A DNA stretch of 14,057 nucleotides from Microcaldota archaeon (GTDB taxonomy: Archaea; Micrarchaeota; Micrarchaeia; Micrarchaeales; CABMGC01), in the NCBI GenBank assembly GCA_021804305.1, contig JAJZKF010000008.1, forward strand, positions 1 to 14,057, in the 5' to 3' direction. Position numbers and translations under genes: made by a program. The notes under the pieces were generated by a model, which saw only the letters and a list, made by a program, of their open reading frames with translations, was not told where the DNA came from and ran no database searches. Below, in pieces: positions 1 to 6,503 of this stretch; the stretch's first letter is position 1, and each line of letters begins with the position of its first letter.

Positions 1-11
1 CCATGACATCA

Positions 12-368
12 CTACTTGTATATCGACCTGTAAACGTTGTTTGAATCGTCGGTTATGACTATGCACTCCCCTTCACACTCGACAAGGCACGCCTGGCATA
101 ATATGCATGCCGGGCCGGATACTCCAACAGATATTCCGCCGCTGTGAGACTCGTACTTGTCAGCGAAGTGCCTGTGCCCGTCCTGTACTCCAGACCATTT
201 CTGCACCAGCGCAGGATCGTTGCTTCCCTTCCACTTGTCATTTTCAGGGGCTACATCGTTGTTAACTTCTGGCGAATCCCTGTCTTTCATCTCGAATACC
301 GCGACGGGGCATACATCAAAGCAGTGCGCACATCCGGTGCACTTTGGCTTCTCAACATAGACTTGCAT
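12..368 (-). CDS. Dicluster [4Fe-4S] ferredoxin with long insertion between cluster motifs
   Basis: Small electron carrier, presumably cytoplasmic, of 118 residues. The first cluster motif has cysteines 10, 13, 16 and 20 in the classic CxxCxxCxxxCP spacing. The second has cysteines 88, 91, 94 and 98, with an extra cysteine at 102 in place of the usual Cys-Pro ending. Residues 22-87 separate the motifs and are polar, charged and rich in Asp, His and Lys. The layout resembles Sulfolobus/Thermoplasma-type archaeal ferredoxins, which also carry an insertion there, but the N-terminal zinc-binding extension of those proteins is absent. I start at the ATG at 368 because a GGTG lies just upstream; an in-frame TTG at 383 would add five residues. 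A TATA-like box at 411-420 gives it its own promoter downstream of tldE. The redox partner cannot be told from context. Confidence 0.85.
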   Translation of the reverse strand: MQVYVEKPKCTGCAHCFDVCPVAVFEMKDRDSPEVNNDVAPENDKWKGSNDPALVQKWSGVQDGHRHFADKYESHSGGISVGVSGPACILCQACLVECEGECIVITDDSNNVYRSIYK

Positions 369-410
369 GTTTACACCAATCAATATCTATCGAAAGTTAG
401 CTGGAACAAC

Positions 411-420
411 CTTATAAAGC
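411..420 (-). promoter_or_regulatory. TATA box of the ferredoxin gene
   Basis: On the minus strand this reads GCTTTATAAG, a good archaeal TATA element. Its centre is near 415, so transcription would start near 390. That leaves about 20 bases of leader containing GGTG before the ATG at 368. Not tested experimentally. Confidence 0.5.
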
Positions 421-445
421 TGACTGTCGCTTCGTGCAAAAGCGA

Positions 446-483
446 ACGTATCAGGAGGTTGTTACCGATACGTCACGTATCAG
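446..483. repeat. Three copies of a GATACGT half-site upstream of the ferredoxin promoter
   Basis: ACGTATCAG occurs at 446-454 and again at 475-483, in the same orientation. An inverted copy, GATACGT at 467-473, forms a perfect 7-base inverted repeat with 475-481 around a single base. The cluster lies about 30-70 bases upstream of the ferredoxin TATA box and overlaps the last codons and stop of tldE. That is a usual place for an archaeal activator site. The repeats are seen directly; the regulatory role is inferred. Confidence 0.4.
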
Positions 484-1797
484 AACACTAGGCATAGTAT
501 AATATGTGCCTTCGCTCTCCCAGGAGGTTGACTGCCGCATGTCCATTGCAGCGCATTCGGCATTACCCATCATCCTCAGCATATTGTCGCTTATGCGCAC
601 ACCTATGAAAGAGCCAATCTTCTTTACCTGCCTTATAGCGAATTTTGGCTCCCCGTCCTCAACGTAGAATGTGAGGTCGCGCGGAACTGTGGAGAAATCG
701 CCGGTGAGGTAATTGCTGAATCGTGTATACCATGTGTTGGTCACCAGAAGCCCTTTGCGCATCTCTCCGAGAAGGGCGTGAACATCATTCACGGTCTTCC
801 TGTGCCGGAATAGCAGGGTGTTTGGGCGGGGAGAGACAAGACCCGCGTTCCCAGTGCTCTTTGTTCCGTATTTCTTTGCTGTTGAACTGTTATGCAGGTA
901 GTTCTTTAGTACGCCGTCCTTTATGACAGCAGTGCGCTGTGTGGGATATCCTTCGTCATCGAAAGCTGAGAAACCAACACCGCCGCGCTCTGCCCCTGAG
1001 TCATACACAGTCACATTGCTATCTGCGACTTTTTGGCCTAGCTTCCCGCCAAGGAAGCTGCCCGTCTCCACGCTTGATATGCAGGCTTGGGAGGTGACAT
1101 TTGAGAGAAGCGAGCCGCCAGGTGACTGCAAGTATACGACATCGTACTTTCCAGGGCGTATCTTTCCTGTGCTCTTTGCAGCCGAAAGCATCTCTGAGGC
1201 GTTCCTTCCGAATCCCTCAAAGTCGTTTCCCTTCAGGCCGCGCGATACCAGGAAGTCCTGGAAGGATGTTTCCTTTCCGATGACACGTATGGAGGCGCCT
1301 ACAGCAGGATAGCTGCCCTTGCCGTAAAGCCCGTTGCTTGTGTAGAGTTCGTAATCAGACATGCTCATATGAACTGTCCCGGCGATCTCAGCGGAGCGCG
1401 AGATGGACGCCCCGGAGAGCATGGATTCTGCTATATCGACAAGAGCATCCTGTCCATAATCCCGCATCTCAACCGGGACTTTCCCTCCGCGGGCATATTC
1501 GAATGGCCCTTCGGCTATGCCACGGTAATCTTCCTTTGCAGCGATGAAACGCATCTGCTGCCTTGCAAGGCGTATACTATTCAAAGCATCGTCGCGGGAA
1601 GGGTTCTGTATGTCTGCAAAGAATATCCTGTTCTTGCTTGTGACGAAAAGCGTCGCGTATGAATATCTCTTCTCGACAATCGAATCGATCCCAGAGTTGG
1701 CTAGCTTAAGATAGCTTGAGTTCTCGGCAGACACTGTTGCTACCGCCTCGTCGAATCCGCTGCGGATCGCCATCCTCACTATCTCTTCAGCGTGCAT
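451..1797 (-). CDS. tldE: TldE/PmbA-like subunit of the TldD/TldE metallopeptidase
   Basis: Protein of 448 residues of the TldD/PmbA family. It is the non-catalytic partner type: the region around residues 235-250, where TldD carries its HExxxH zinc site, has no such motif. The family's C-terminal beta-rich domain is clear, with the characteristic stretch GLLVTNTWYTRF at about 349-360 followed by a conserved Gly-Asp-Phe. In bacteria TldD and TldE form a heterodimeric peptidase that trims unfolded peptides, such as the microcin B17 leader and the CcdA antitoxin; the archaeal substrate is unknown. The ATG at 1797 lies 4 bases after the tldD stop, with GTGAT just upstream as a short ribosome binding site, so the pair is translationally coupled and probably made in equal amounts. 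Confidence 0.93.
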   Translation of the reverse strand: MHAEEIVRMAIRSGFDEAVATVSAENSSYLKLANSGIDSIVEKRYSYATLFVTSKNRIFFADIQNPSRDDALNSIRLARQQMRFIAAKEDYRGIAEGPFEYARGGKVPVEMRDYGQDALVDIAESMLSGASISRSAEIAGTVHMSMSDYELYTSNGLYGKGSYPAVGASIRVIGKETSFQDFLVSRGLKGNDFEGFGRNASEMLSAAKSTGKIRPGKYDVVYLQSPGGSLLSNVTSQACISSVETGSFLGGKLGQKVADSNVTVYDSGAERGGVGFSAFDDEGYPTQRTAVIKDGVLKNYLHNSSTAKKYGTKSTGNAGLVSPRPNTLLFRHRKTVNDVHALLGEMRKGLLVTNTWYTRFSNYLTGDFSTVPRDLTFYVEDGEPKFAIRQVKKIGSFIGVRISDNMLRMMGNAECAAMDMRQSTSWESEGTYYTMPSVLIRDVSVTTS

Positions 1798-1801
1798 ATA
1801 A

Positions 1802-3208
1802 TCACTTGAACGAGAGCAGCATGTGCGGGCCGCCCATAGTCACAGGCATTCCCTGAAGCGGCTCCCCTTTGCCGCAGGAGCCCATGTACAGGGAGAGATC
1901 ATTAGCGACTAACCTAACCGCATTCCAGAAGTCTGATGTGCGGGCCTCGAGCAGATAGTTTTTCACAGGCTTCTCCTGGCCACCTTTGCTTATGAGGTAT
2001 GCCTCGTTTCCCTGATATCTGGCAAAGCTGCGGGTGTCATCTATGTTCCATTCGGTATAGCTTCGCAGGTATACGCCCTTTCCAGCCTCCTGCATAAGCT
2101 CGTCGAGAGAGCATCTCCCGGGAAGCAGATAGGTGTTAGACATGCGTATAAGTGGCTCGTTTGAGTACGAGTCGCTGCGAGAGGAGCCGTTGGAGCTTCT
2201 TCCGAGAGCGGCTGCGAACTCGCGGTTCAGCAGCAGCTCATTCTGCATGCCACTCTCGACAATCTTCTTTGCTTTGGCCTTGACACCCTCGTCATCGTAC
2301 CCAAGGAAGCCATAAGAACCCTTTACAGATGGATCGTCGAGTATCGTGACGCATTCACTAGCAACCCTGCTCCCAAGATTGCTTTCCGAGAGGTAGCTGG
2401 TGCCTGCCTGTGCTGCCTCCCTGCCGAATATCCTGTCCGCTTCATTCGCATGACCTACGCTCTCATGGACGGCTATGCCGCATATTTCAGGAGAGATGAC
2501 CACATTGCGTATTGATCGCAGCTCCTGGCGAGGCAGGTTTATTCCTTTTTCAAGAACCTCGTGTAGACGCTTGGATTCATCCGCTATCTGCTCTGAAACA
2601 TCCTCCTTTCCAAAGAGCTCGTATCCCCCCGTGCCGCCGATGTTCAGGTATCTCTGCCTTGTTTCTGATCCGTGCGCCACAGTTATCACTGCGAATATGT
2701 TAACGTAAGGCACTTCGGAGATCACTTCGCTGCCTTCGCTGTTTAGGAAGTAATCCTTCGTCCTGCCTGTTGAACCGTAGAAGCTTTTGAAGCGGAGGTA
2801 TTTTATTTTACTTGCATCCCTGTCAAGAAATAGGAGGTCCTTGAGCAGGTTCCCATCCTCCAGCTTTTCCTTCTCGCGCACTGCAATGCGGGCTCTTGCC
2901 CTGGGTTCTTCCGAGAGCGATGTCTTCCTGCCGGAAAACGGCGCCTGCCGCCCGGCCATTGCGGATATCGAAGGCTTGGAAAGATCGTTGGTTGAGAAAG
3001 AGTAGAGCATCCCTTTTTTAATCATCCTGAGCCGGATGCCCTTGTCTGTGGAGTGCGCAGAGCCGTTGGCAAGACCCTGTTCTACGGCTACGGAATCAGA
3101 GTAAGAATCCTCGAGATAGGCCTCCGCATACTCGGCCCCCAGCCTGCCGGCTACGCTGAGTGCGTATTCGGCAAGAGCGCGGAGGTCTCCTTCGGAGACG
3201 GACCCCAT
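1802..3208 (-). CDS. tldD: TldD zinc metallopeptidase, catalytic subunit
   Basis: Protein of 468 residues. The TldD signature HESVGHANEADRIFGRE starts at His248, so the HExxxH zinc site is His248, Glu249 and His253. The C-terminal GSCGKGEP around Cys445 matches the cysteine that completes the zinc site in this family. The N-terminus (GDLRALAEYALSVAGRLGAE) matches the usual TldD opening helix, which supports the ATG at 3208. The start lies 4 bases after the stop of the L12 gene, and no clear ribosome binding site is visible, so translation probably depends on reinitiation after the ribosomal gene. With the following tldE it should form a TldD/TldE protease. Its placement at the tail of the ribosomal stalk operon is unusual to my knowledge and suggests growth-linked expression. 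Confidence 0.95.
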   Translation of the reverse strand: MGSVSEGDLRALAEYALSVAGRLGAEYAEAYLEDSYSDSVAVEQGLANGSAHSTDKGIRLRMIKKGMLYSFSTNDLSKPSISAMAGRQAPFSGRKTSLSEEPRARARIAVREKEKLEDGNLLKDLLFLDRDASKIKYLRFKSFYGSTGRTKDYFLNSEGSEVISEVPYVNIFAVITVAHGSETRQRYLNIGGTGGYELFGKEDVSEQIADESKRLHEVLEKGINLPRQELRSIRNVVISPEICGIAVHESVGHANEADRIFGREAAQAGTSYLSESNLGSRVASECVTILDDPSVKGSYGFLGYDDEGVKAKAKKIVESGMQNELLLNREFAAALGRSSNGSSRSDSYSNEPLIRMSNTYLLPGRCSLDELMQEAGKGVYLRSYTEWNIDDTRSFARYQGNEAYLISKGGQEKPVKNYLLEARTSDFWNAVRLVANDLSLYMGSCGKGEPLQGMPVTMGGPHMLLSFK

Positions 3209-3212
3209 CTGC

Positions 3213-3512
3213 TCAGCCGAAGAGGCTTGCGAGTCCGCCTGCGGCTTGTTCTTCGCTCATCTTCTCTTCGTGCTCTTCCTTCTTCGCTTCCTGTTTTGCT
3301 GCTGGCGCTGCGGCCTGAGGCTGCGCGACCTGCGCTGTCTGGGCGTTCTTTATGACATCCTTTATGTTGACGCCCTTCAGGGAATTTACTACAGCCTTGG
3401 CCATAGCCTCATCAGGCTGAAGCCCTGCAGCTTTGACAACTCCTTCTATGTTCGACTCGGTTATCTCCTTTCCGGCTGCATCCAGCAAGAGGGCAGCGTA
3501 TATGTACTCCAT
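3213..3512 (-). CDS. rpl12: Archaeal ribosomal protein P1 (L12), stalk protein
   Basis: Protein of 99 residues that forms dimers bound to L10/P0 on the 50S stalk and recruits translational GTPases. The N-terminal dimerisation helices (MEYIYAALLLDAAGKEIT) are typical. A flexible Ala/Gln/Lys/Glu-rich hinge covers about residues 58-90. The conserved GTPase-binding tail ends GGLASLFG. Length and layout are normal for archaeal P1. AGGTG lies 6 bases before the ATG at 3512, within the 22-base gap after L10. It is the only stalk protein here that keeps the Leu-Phe-Gly tail, since the adjacent P0 lacks it. Confidence 0.97.
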   Translation of the reverse strand: MEYIYAALLLDAAGKEITESNIEGVVKAAGLQPDEAMAKAVVNSLKGVNIKDVIKNAQTAQVAQPQAAAPAAKQEAKKEEHEEKMSEEQAAGGLASLFG

Positions 3513-3534
3513 TTTTACACCTTCAATATATAAT

Positions 3535-4371
3535 TTACTCTTCCTTCTTTATAAGTGCATTCAGCGCGCTCGCCTGAAGCGATGCGATGCCTGCGAGCTT
3601 CTCTGATACACCCGTATCGTACACCTTGGCTTCGACCCCGAGGCCTACTGCCGATACAAAAGCCTTCGCTATGAACTCCCGTATGTTGTATTCGGTAGGG
3701 AATCCTGTCTCGAGCGTTAGGCCGTACGCAGCGGAAAACGCCCGGGATATCTCACCGGTTACGTATGCCGTATTTACCTTAAGTATATCCTCAGTGAATG
3801 TGAGTCCCCCGTTACTGAGCACGCTGACCCTTCCCTTCGCCTCAAAAGGCAGTATGTCAAGCATCTTCAGTGCCTTAGAGACCGCAATGGATATTTTTGT
3901 ACCTTTTGAAACAATAACCTTGCTCTTGCCTATGACCACCTTTCCCTTCTGTATCTGCACGTCTATTCCGGCGGCCTTGAGGTCAGTGACAGCCTGCCCA
4001 GGAGCTATGGCAGTCTCTCCGGACTCTACGCTGATGTCCTCCGGGGAAACCTGGCCTGGCTTTGCTATAAGCTTTATGCTGTTGCCGCTTATGCTGCCGT
4101 AAAGGTCGAAAGGATCTGCATCGGAAAGTATAAGTGCCACATTGCCTTTCACGCTTCCGGAAAGGGATTCGAAGCCGGCACCCTCAAGCGCCTTTGACAG
4201 GAGGTTCTTCCTCATCACATAGAGCTTTGAGTTAGGCTTTATATCATTCCTTATCTTCTGCATCAGCCGGTCAGGGAGCGAATCTATGGGCATTATGCCA
4301 ACGGTCTTACTGCCCTTTATCTCCTTGCTTATGCGCTTTACAAACTCTATCTTCTGCGATTTGAGCATCAT
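3535..4371 (-). CDS. rpl10: Ribosomal protein L10 (P0), lacking the C-terminal acidic tail
   Basis: Stalk base protein of 278 residues that binds 23S rRNA and anchors P1 dimers. Residues 1-105 form the rRNA-binding domain (LPDRLMQKIRNDI at 32-44, followed by RKNLLSKALE). Residues about 108-182 are the archaeal/eukaryotic insertion domain. Residues about 195-275 form three successive helices that fit the P1-binding spine. The chain then stops at LNALIKKEE. The hinge and acidic Leu-Phe-Gly tail found at the end of most archaeal P0 proteins (usually about 300-350 residues) are absent, with a clean stop at 3535. Two ATGs stand in tandem (4371 and 4368). An AAGG overlapping the L1 stop serves as ribosome binding site in the 10-base gap. 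Confidence 0.95.
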   Translation of the reverse strand: MMLKSQKIEFVKRISKEIKGSKTVGIMPIDSLPDRLMQKIRNDIKPNSKLYVMRKNLLSKALEGAGFESLSGSVKGNVALILSDADPFDLYGSISGNSIKLIAKPGQVSPEDISVESGETAIAPGQAVTDLKAAGIDVQIQKGKVVIGKSKVIVSKGTKISIAVSKALKMLDILPFEAKGRVSVLSNGGLTFTEDILKVNTAYVTGEISRAFSAAYGLTLETGFPTEYNIREFIAKAFVSAVGLGVEAKVYDTGVSEKLAGIASLQASALNALIKKEE

Positions 4372-4381
4372 TGATAAAACC

Positions 4382-5014
4382 TTACATGAATTTTATCGGC
4401 TTTGACATAGTCAGCTTTACGTAAACCGAGCGTATATGGTTCTGGCCGACCTTCTTGGATATTCCTCCGACAACCTCCAGTATGTTGTCGTACAGCTCCT
4501 TTGCCTGCATGTCCTCGGCTCCTACAACCGTGTGAACAGTAGGGAGATACTTCCCCTTGCTCTTTATCTCGACGCGCCTGGTGAGGTCCTTTGCCGCTGC
4601 TCCAGGAGTTGCTCCAGAGAGAAGAGGTTTCGGCATCTTGCCCCTCGGACCTAGGAACTGACCCATCGCCTTGGCTATTGAAGGCATCATGCTTGCCTGC
4701 GCCAAGAGGTCGTAATCGAGAAGAGAGTTGAGCCTTTTCTGATCGTGAGCAATCTTGTCCATCTCGGCCGCGTCTGCTACCTCTATCCCGTTCTTTGCAG
4801 CATCCTCGACAAGGTTTCTGTCTGTTGCAAATAGCAGTATCTTCCGTACCTTGCCCTTGCCGTTAGGCAGGTTTACATCCATGTTGAGCCTGTTGTCCTG
4901 CTTGGAGAAGTCAAGACCGCGGAAATTTACGGCAAGCTCAACACTCTGCCTGAATTTGCGCTTGCCCTTGTTCTCTTCGATAAACTTTGAAAAGTCTTCT
5001 ATTCCTATTGCCAT
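4382..5014 (-). CDS. rpl1: Ribosomal protein L1
   Basis: Protein of 210 residues that forms the L1 stalk, binds 23S rRNA near the E site, and is a known translational repressor of its own operon in bacteria and methanogens. The L1 signature LGPRGKMPKP is at residues 121-130, and the C-terminal HTVVGAEDM region is typical. I start at the ATG at 5014 because GGAGGG lies 6 bases upstream and the protein then opens MAIGIEDFSKFIEENKGKRK with the family's usual length. An in-frame ATG at 5056 would add 14 residues unlike L1 and bury the ribosome binding site. It is first in the L1-L10-L12-tldD-tldE cluster. The L11 gene, often next door in archaea, is not in this window. Confidence 0.97.
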   Translation of the reverse strand: MAIGIEDFSKFIEENKGKRKFRQSVELAVNFRGLDFSKQDNRLNMDVNLPNGKGKVRKILLFATDRNLVEDAAKNGIEVADAAEMDKIAHDQKRLNSLLDYDLLAQASMMPSIAKAMGQFLGPRGKMPKPLLSGATPGAAAKDLTRRVEIKSKGKYLPTVHTVVGAEDMQAKELYDNILEVVGGISKKVGQNHIRSVYVKLTMSKPIKFM

Positions 5015-5020
5015 GTAGAT

Positions 5021-5039
5021 CCCTCCTGCAATGCTGCAG
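5021..5039 (-). promoter_or_regulatory. Hairpin abutting the L1 ribosome binding site in a long leader
   Basis: On the minus strand CTGCA-GCAT-TGCAG (5039-5026) can fold into a 5-base-pair stem with a 4-base loop. The last G of the stem begins the GGAGGG ribosome binding site. The predicted leader is about 65 bases, whereas single genes in the window look leaderless. This is where L1 feedback control might act, but I cannot match it to a known L1 binding motif. Confidence 0.35.
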
Positions 5040-5100
5040 TCCGCACGGGAAAACAAGTTACAGTACTAACAATAACTTTGGTATACTTATGCGTGTTAAT

Positions 5101-5110
5101 GTTTAAATAG
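5101..5110 (-). promoter_or_regulatory. TATA box of the ribosomal L1-L10-L12-tldDE operon
   Basis: The minus strand reads CTATTTAAAC preceded by AAAG, consistent with a BRE plus TATA box. The predicted transcription start is near 5080. No other convincing promoter is seen inside the cluster down to the ferredoxin gene. Confidence 0.5.
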
Positions 5111-5148
5111 CTTTGTAAAGCTCCGCGTACAGACAGGGCCTACGAAAC

Positions 5149-5158
5149 TCTTAAAAGA
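5149..5158 (+). promoter_or_regulatory. TATA box of the AAA-associated domain gene, leaderless arrangement
   Basis: CGAAACTCTTAAAAG (5143-5157) reads as BRE plus TATA. The box centre lies about 26 bases before the ATG at 5180, so the transcript probably begins at or next to the start codon. No ribosome binding site is visible upstream of the ATG, which fits a leaderless message. Confidence 0.45.
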
Positions 5159-5179
5159 TTAATCAAGCATATCCTATCC

Positions 5180-5665
5180 ATGGGTAATCTCTTCCCGGTG
5201 GAGGCCGGGATAAGCCAAGTCAGGGGAATAGTAAGGCTGATCAAGGAAAATGACGGGTCAATGTCGATATCGAAGCTTGCCGAGGAATCGGAGGAGGATA
5301 TCGATGACCTTCTGCCGCTCATAGACGCGTGCGAGATCCTTGGCTTTGCAACAGTAGAGAATTCCAGGATAGAGATAACCGACAGGGGAAAGAAGCTTGT
5401 CACTTCAGGCCCGCTGAGAACCATAAGGACAAGCCTTGTCGAGATCGAGCCTTTCAAGAGCGTGATCAAGGCGCTTGGCGAAGGAAGCATGAGCACCGAA
5501 GAGCTCGCGGTTCTCCTCAAGTCAAAGAGGATAGTCCTGCATGAAGATCATTCCAGCAACATGGCAGCGCTGAGGAAGGTGCTAAGGAATTGGGGAGTCA
5601 GGACAAAACTCATAAGCTATGACGAGGAAGAAGACAGGTGGAGCATAAAGAGAAAAAGCTCCTGA
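5180..5665 (+). CDS. Stand-alone AAA-associated C-terminal domain protein of a NitT/TauT-type ABC system
   Basis: Protein of 161 residues. Most of it (about 8-155) matches the domain usually fused to the C-terminus of nitrate/sulfonate/taurine-type ABC ATPases (Pfam AAA_assoc_C, identified from memory). Landmarks are ISQVRGIVRLIKENDG at the start, the helix DLLPLIDACEILGFA, the beta hairpin ending ITDRGKKL, and NWGVRTKLISYDEEEDRW near the end. It looks like two winged-helix-like units and may act as a regulatory or assembly module for the ATPase. Its stop is 5 bases from the stop of the convergent ATPase gene, so the two messages may overlap at their 3' ends. The ATPase itself ends right after its nucleotide-binding domain, so this appears to be a split of the common fused architecture. 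DNA binding is an alternative role. Confidence 0.75.
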   Translation: MGNLFPVEAGISQVRGIVRLIKENDGSMSISKLAEESEEDIDDLLPLIDACEILGFATVENSRIEITDRGKKLVTSGPLRTIRTSLVEIEPFKSVIKALGEGSMSTEELAVLLKSKRIVLHEDHSSNMAALRKVLRNWGVRTKLISYDEEEDRWSIKRKSS

Positions 5666-5670
5666 TAAGA

Positions 5671-6417
5671 CTAGTCCTTTGCCAGGACCGCGTACACGCT
5701 GTCCATGTTCTTCAGGAATTCCCTGCCGTGCTTGTTCCGCGGCTGCTTCATGCGGAGGTCCTTTACCGCCTTCACGTAGGCGGGCTTTTCCGAGAGTATG
5801 ACAACTTTGTCGGAGAGCTCTATCGCTTCCTCGACATTGTGCGTAACCATTATTACCGAGTGCACCGGCAGGTCCTCGTTCTTAAGCATGAAGAGTATAT
5901 CATTGCGCAGTGTGCCTGCGGTAAGCTCGTCGAGAGAGCTGAACGGTTCGTCCATAAGAAGCACGTCGGGGTCCGAGGCTATGGCTCGCGCTATGCCGAC
6001 CCTTTGCTTCATCCCTCCGCTGAGAACGTTTGGATATGCGTCCTCGAATCCGATTAGGCCGAACTTGTCCAGAAGGAGCAGCGATCTCTTTCTCTTCTCC
6101 TCTTCGGTTATGTCCATAAGGGAGAAACCCAGCTCGACATTCTGAAGGTTTGTGAGCCATGGGAGCAGGGCAAAGTCCTGGAACACGAAGGAGAGGCCCT
6201 TCGTAGGGCCCTTTACATCGTTGCCCATGTAGAGCACCCTGCCCTTGGAAGGTTTTATCAGACCGGCTATTATCCTTAGCAGCGTGCTCTTTCCGCAGCC
6301 GCTGGGGCCGAGTATGGAAACAAACTCCCCCTTATCAACGGTGAACGAAACCCCGTCGATGACCTTCGCTGCGCTGGAGTACATGAAAGAGATATCGTCG
6401 ACTTCTACCATCCTCAT
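5671..6417 (-). CDS. NitT/TauT-type ABC transporter ATP-binding protein
   Basis: ATPase of 248 residues that would power the neighbouring double permease from the cytoplasmic side. Walker A GPSGCGKST is at 37-45, the Q-loop glutamine at 80 (VFQDFALLPWL), the ABC signature LSGGMKQRVGIARA at 132-145, Walker B VLLMDEPFSSLD at 152-163, and the switch histidine in VTHN at 193. All catalytic residues are intact. The sequence is closest to the nitrate/sulfonate/taurine/bicarbonate group, so the substrate may be an organic or inorganic anion, but this is not certain. I chose the ATG at 6417 because GGTG lies 6 bases upstream; a GTG at 6426 or an ATG at 6411 are alternatives. The C-terminal AAA-associated domain common in this group is absent and encoded separately by the convergent gene. 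Confidence 0.92.
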   Translation of the reverse strand: MRMVEVDDISFMYSSAAKVIDGVSFTVDKGEFVSILGPSGCGKSTLLRIIAGLIKPSKGRVLYMGNDVKGPTKGLSFVFQDFALLPWLTNLQNVELGFSLMDITEEEKRKRSLLLLDKFGLIGFEDAYPNVLSGGMKQRVGIARAIASDPDVLLMDEPFSSLDELTAGTLRNDILFMLKNEDLPVHSVIMVTHNVEEAIELSDKVVILSEKPAYVKAVKDLRMKQPRNKHGREFLKNMDSVYAVLAKD

Positions 6418-6432
6418 GCATAGCACCGCGGG

Positions 6433-6469
6433 TTTTTATCTCGTAAGTATCTCTTCTGCTTTTTATCTC
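6433..6469. repeat. Direct repeat TTTTTATCTC in the leader of the ABC ATPase gene
   Basis: TTTTTATCTC occurs at 6433-6442 and 6460-6469, 27 bases apart, between the predicted TATA box and the start codon. A second pair, TGCATAGC, is at 6417-6424 and 6490-6497 and brackets the region. Either pair could be an operator, but in an AT-rich gap chance is a real alternative. Confidence 0.25.
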
Positions 6470-6476
6470 TTGCGCC

Positions 6477-6486
6477 TATTTTATAT
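6477..6486 (-). promoter_or_regulatory. TATA box of the ABC ATPase gene
   Basis: The minus strand reads ATATAAAATA, preceded by an A-run. It would give a start near 6457 and about 40 bases of leader. It suggests the ATPase can be transcribed separately from the permease gene 86 bases upstream. Confidence 0.4.
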
Positions 6487-6503
6487 TTTTGCATAGCGAC
6501 TGC

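Noticed and set aside
369..383. TTG start for the ferredoxin at 383
   Set aside because: It cannot be excluded, but it lies at the predicted 5' end of the transcript without a ribosome binding site, while the ATG at 368 has GGTG at a suitable distance.
427..445. TCGCTT/AAGCGA hairpin just after the tldE stop as an intrinsic terminator
   Set aside because: The 6-base-pair stem is real, but no U-run follows on the minus strand, and hairpins are not the main archaeal signal.
3587..4102. 171-codon plus-strand open frame opposite L10
   Set aside because: It lies wholly antisense to a clear ribosomal protein gene, and its composition is that expected of a reverse-complement shadow.
5015..5056. 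Upstream ATG for L1 at 5056
   Set aside because: It would place GGAGGG inside the coding region and add residues unlike L1; the ATG at 5014 fits the family start and spacing.
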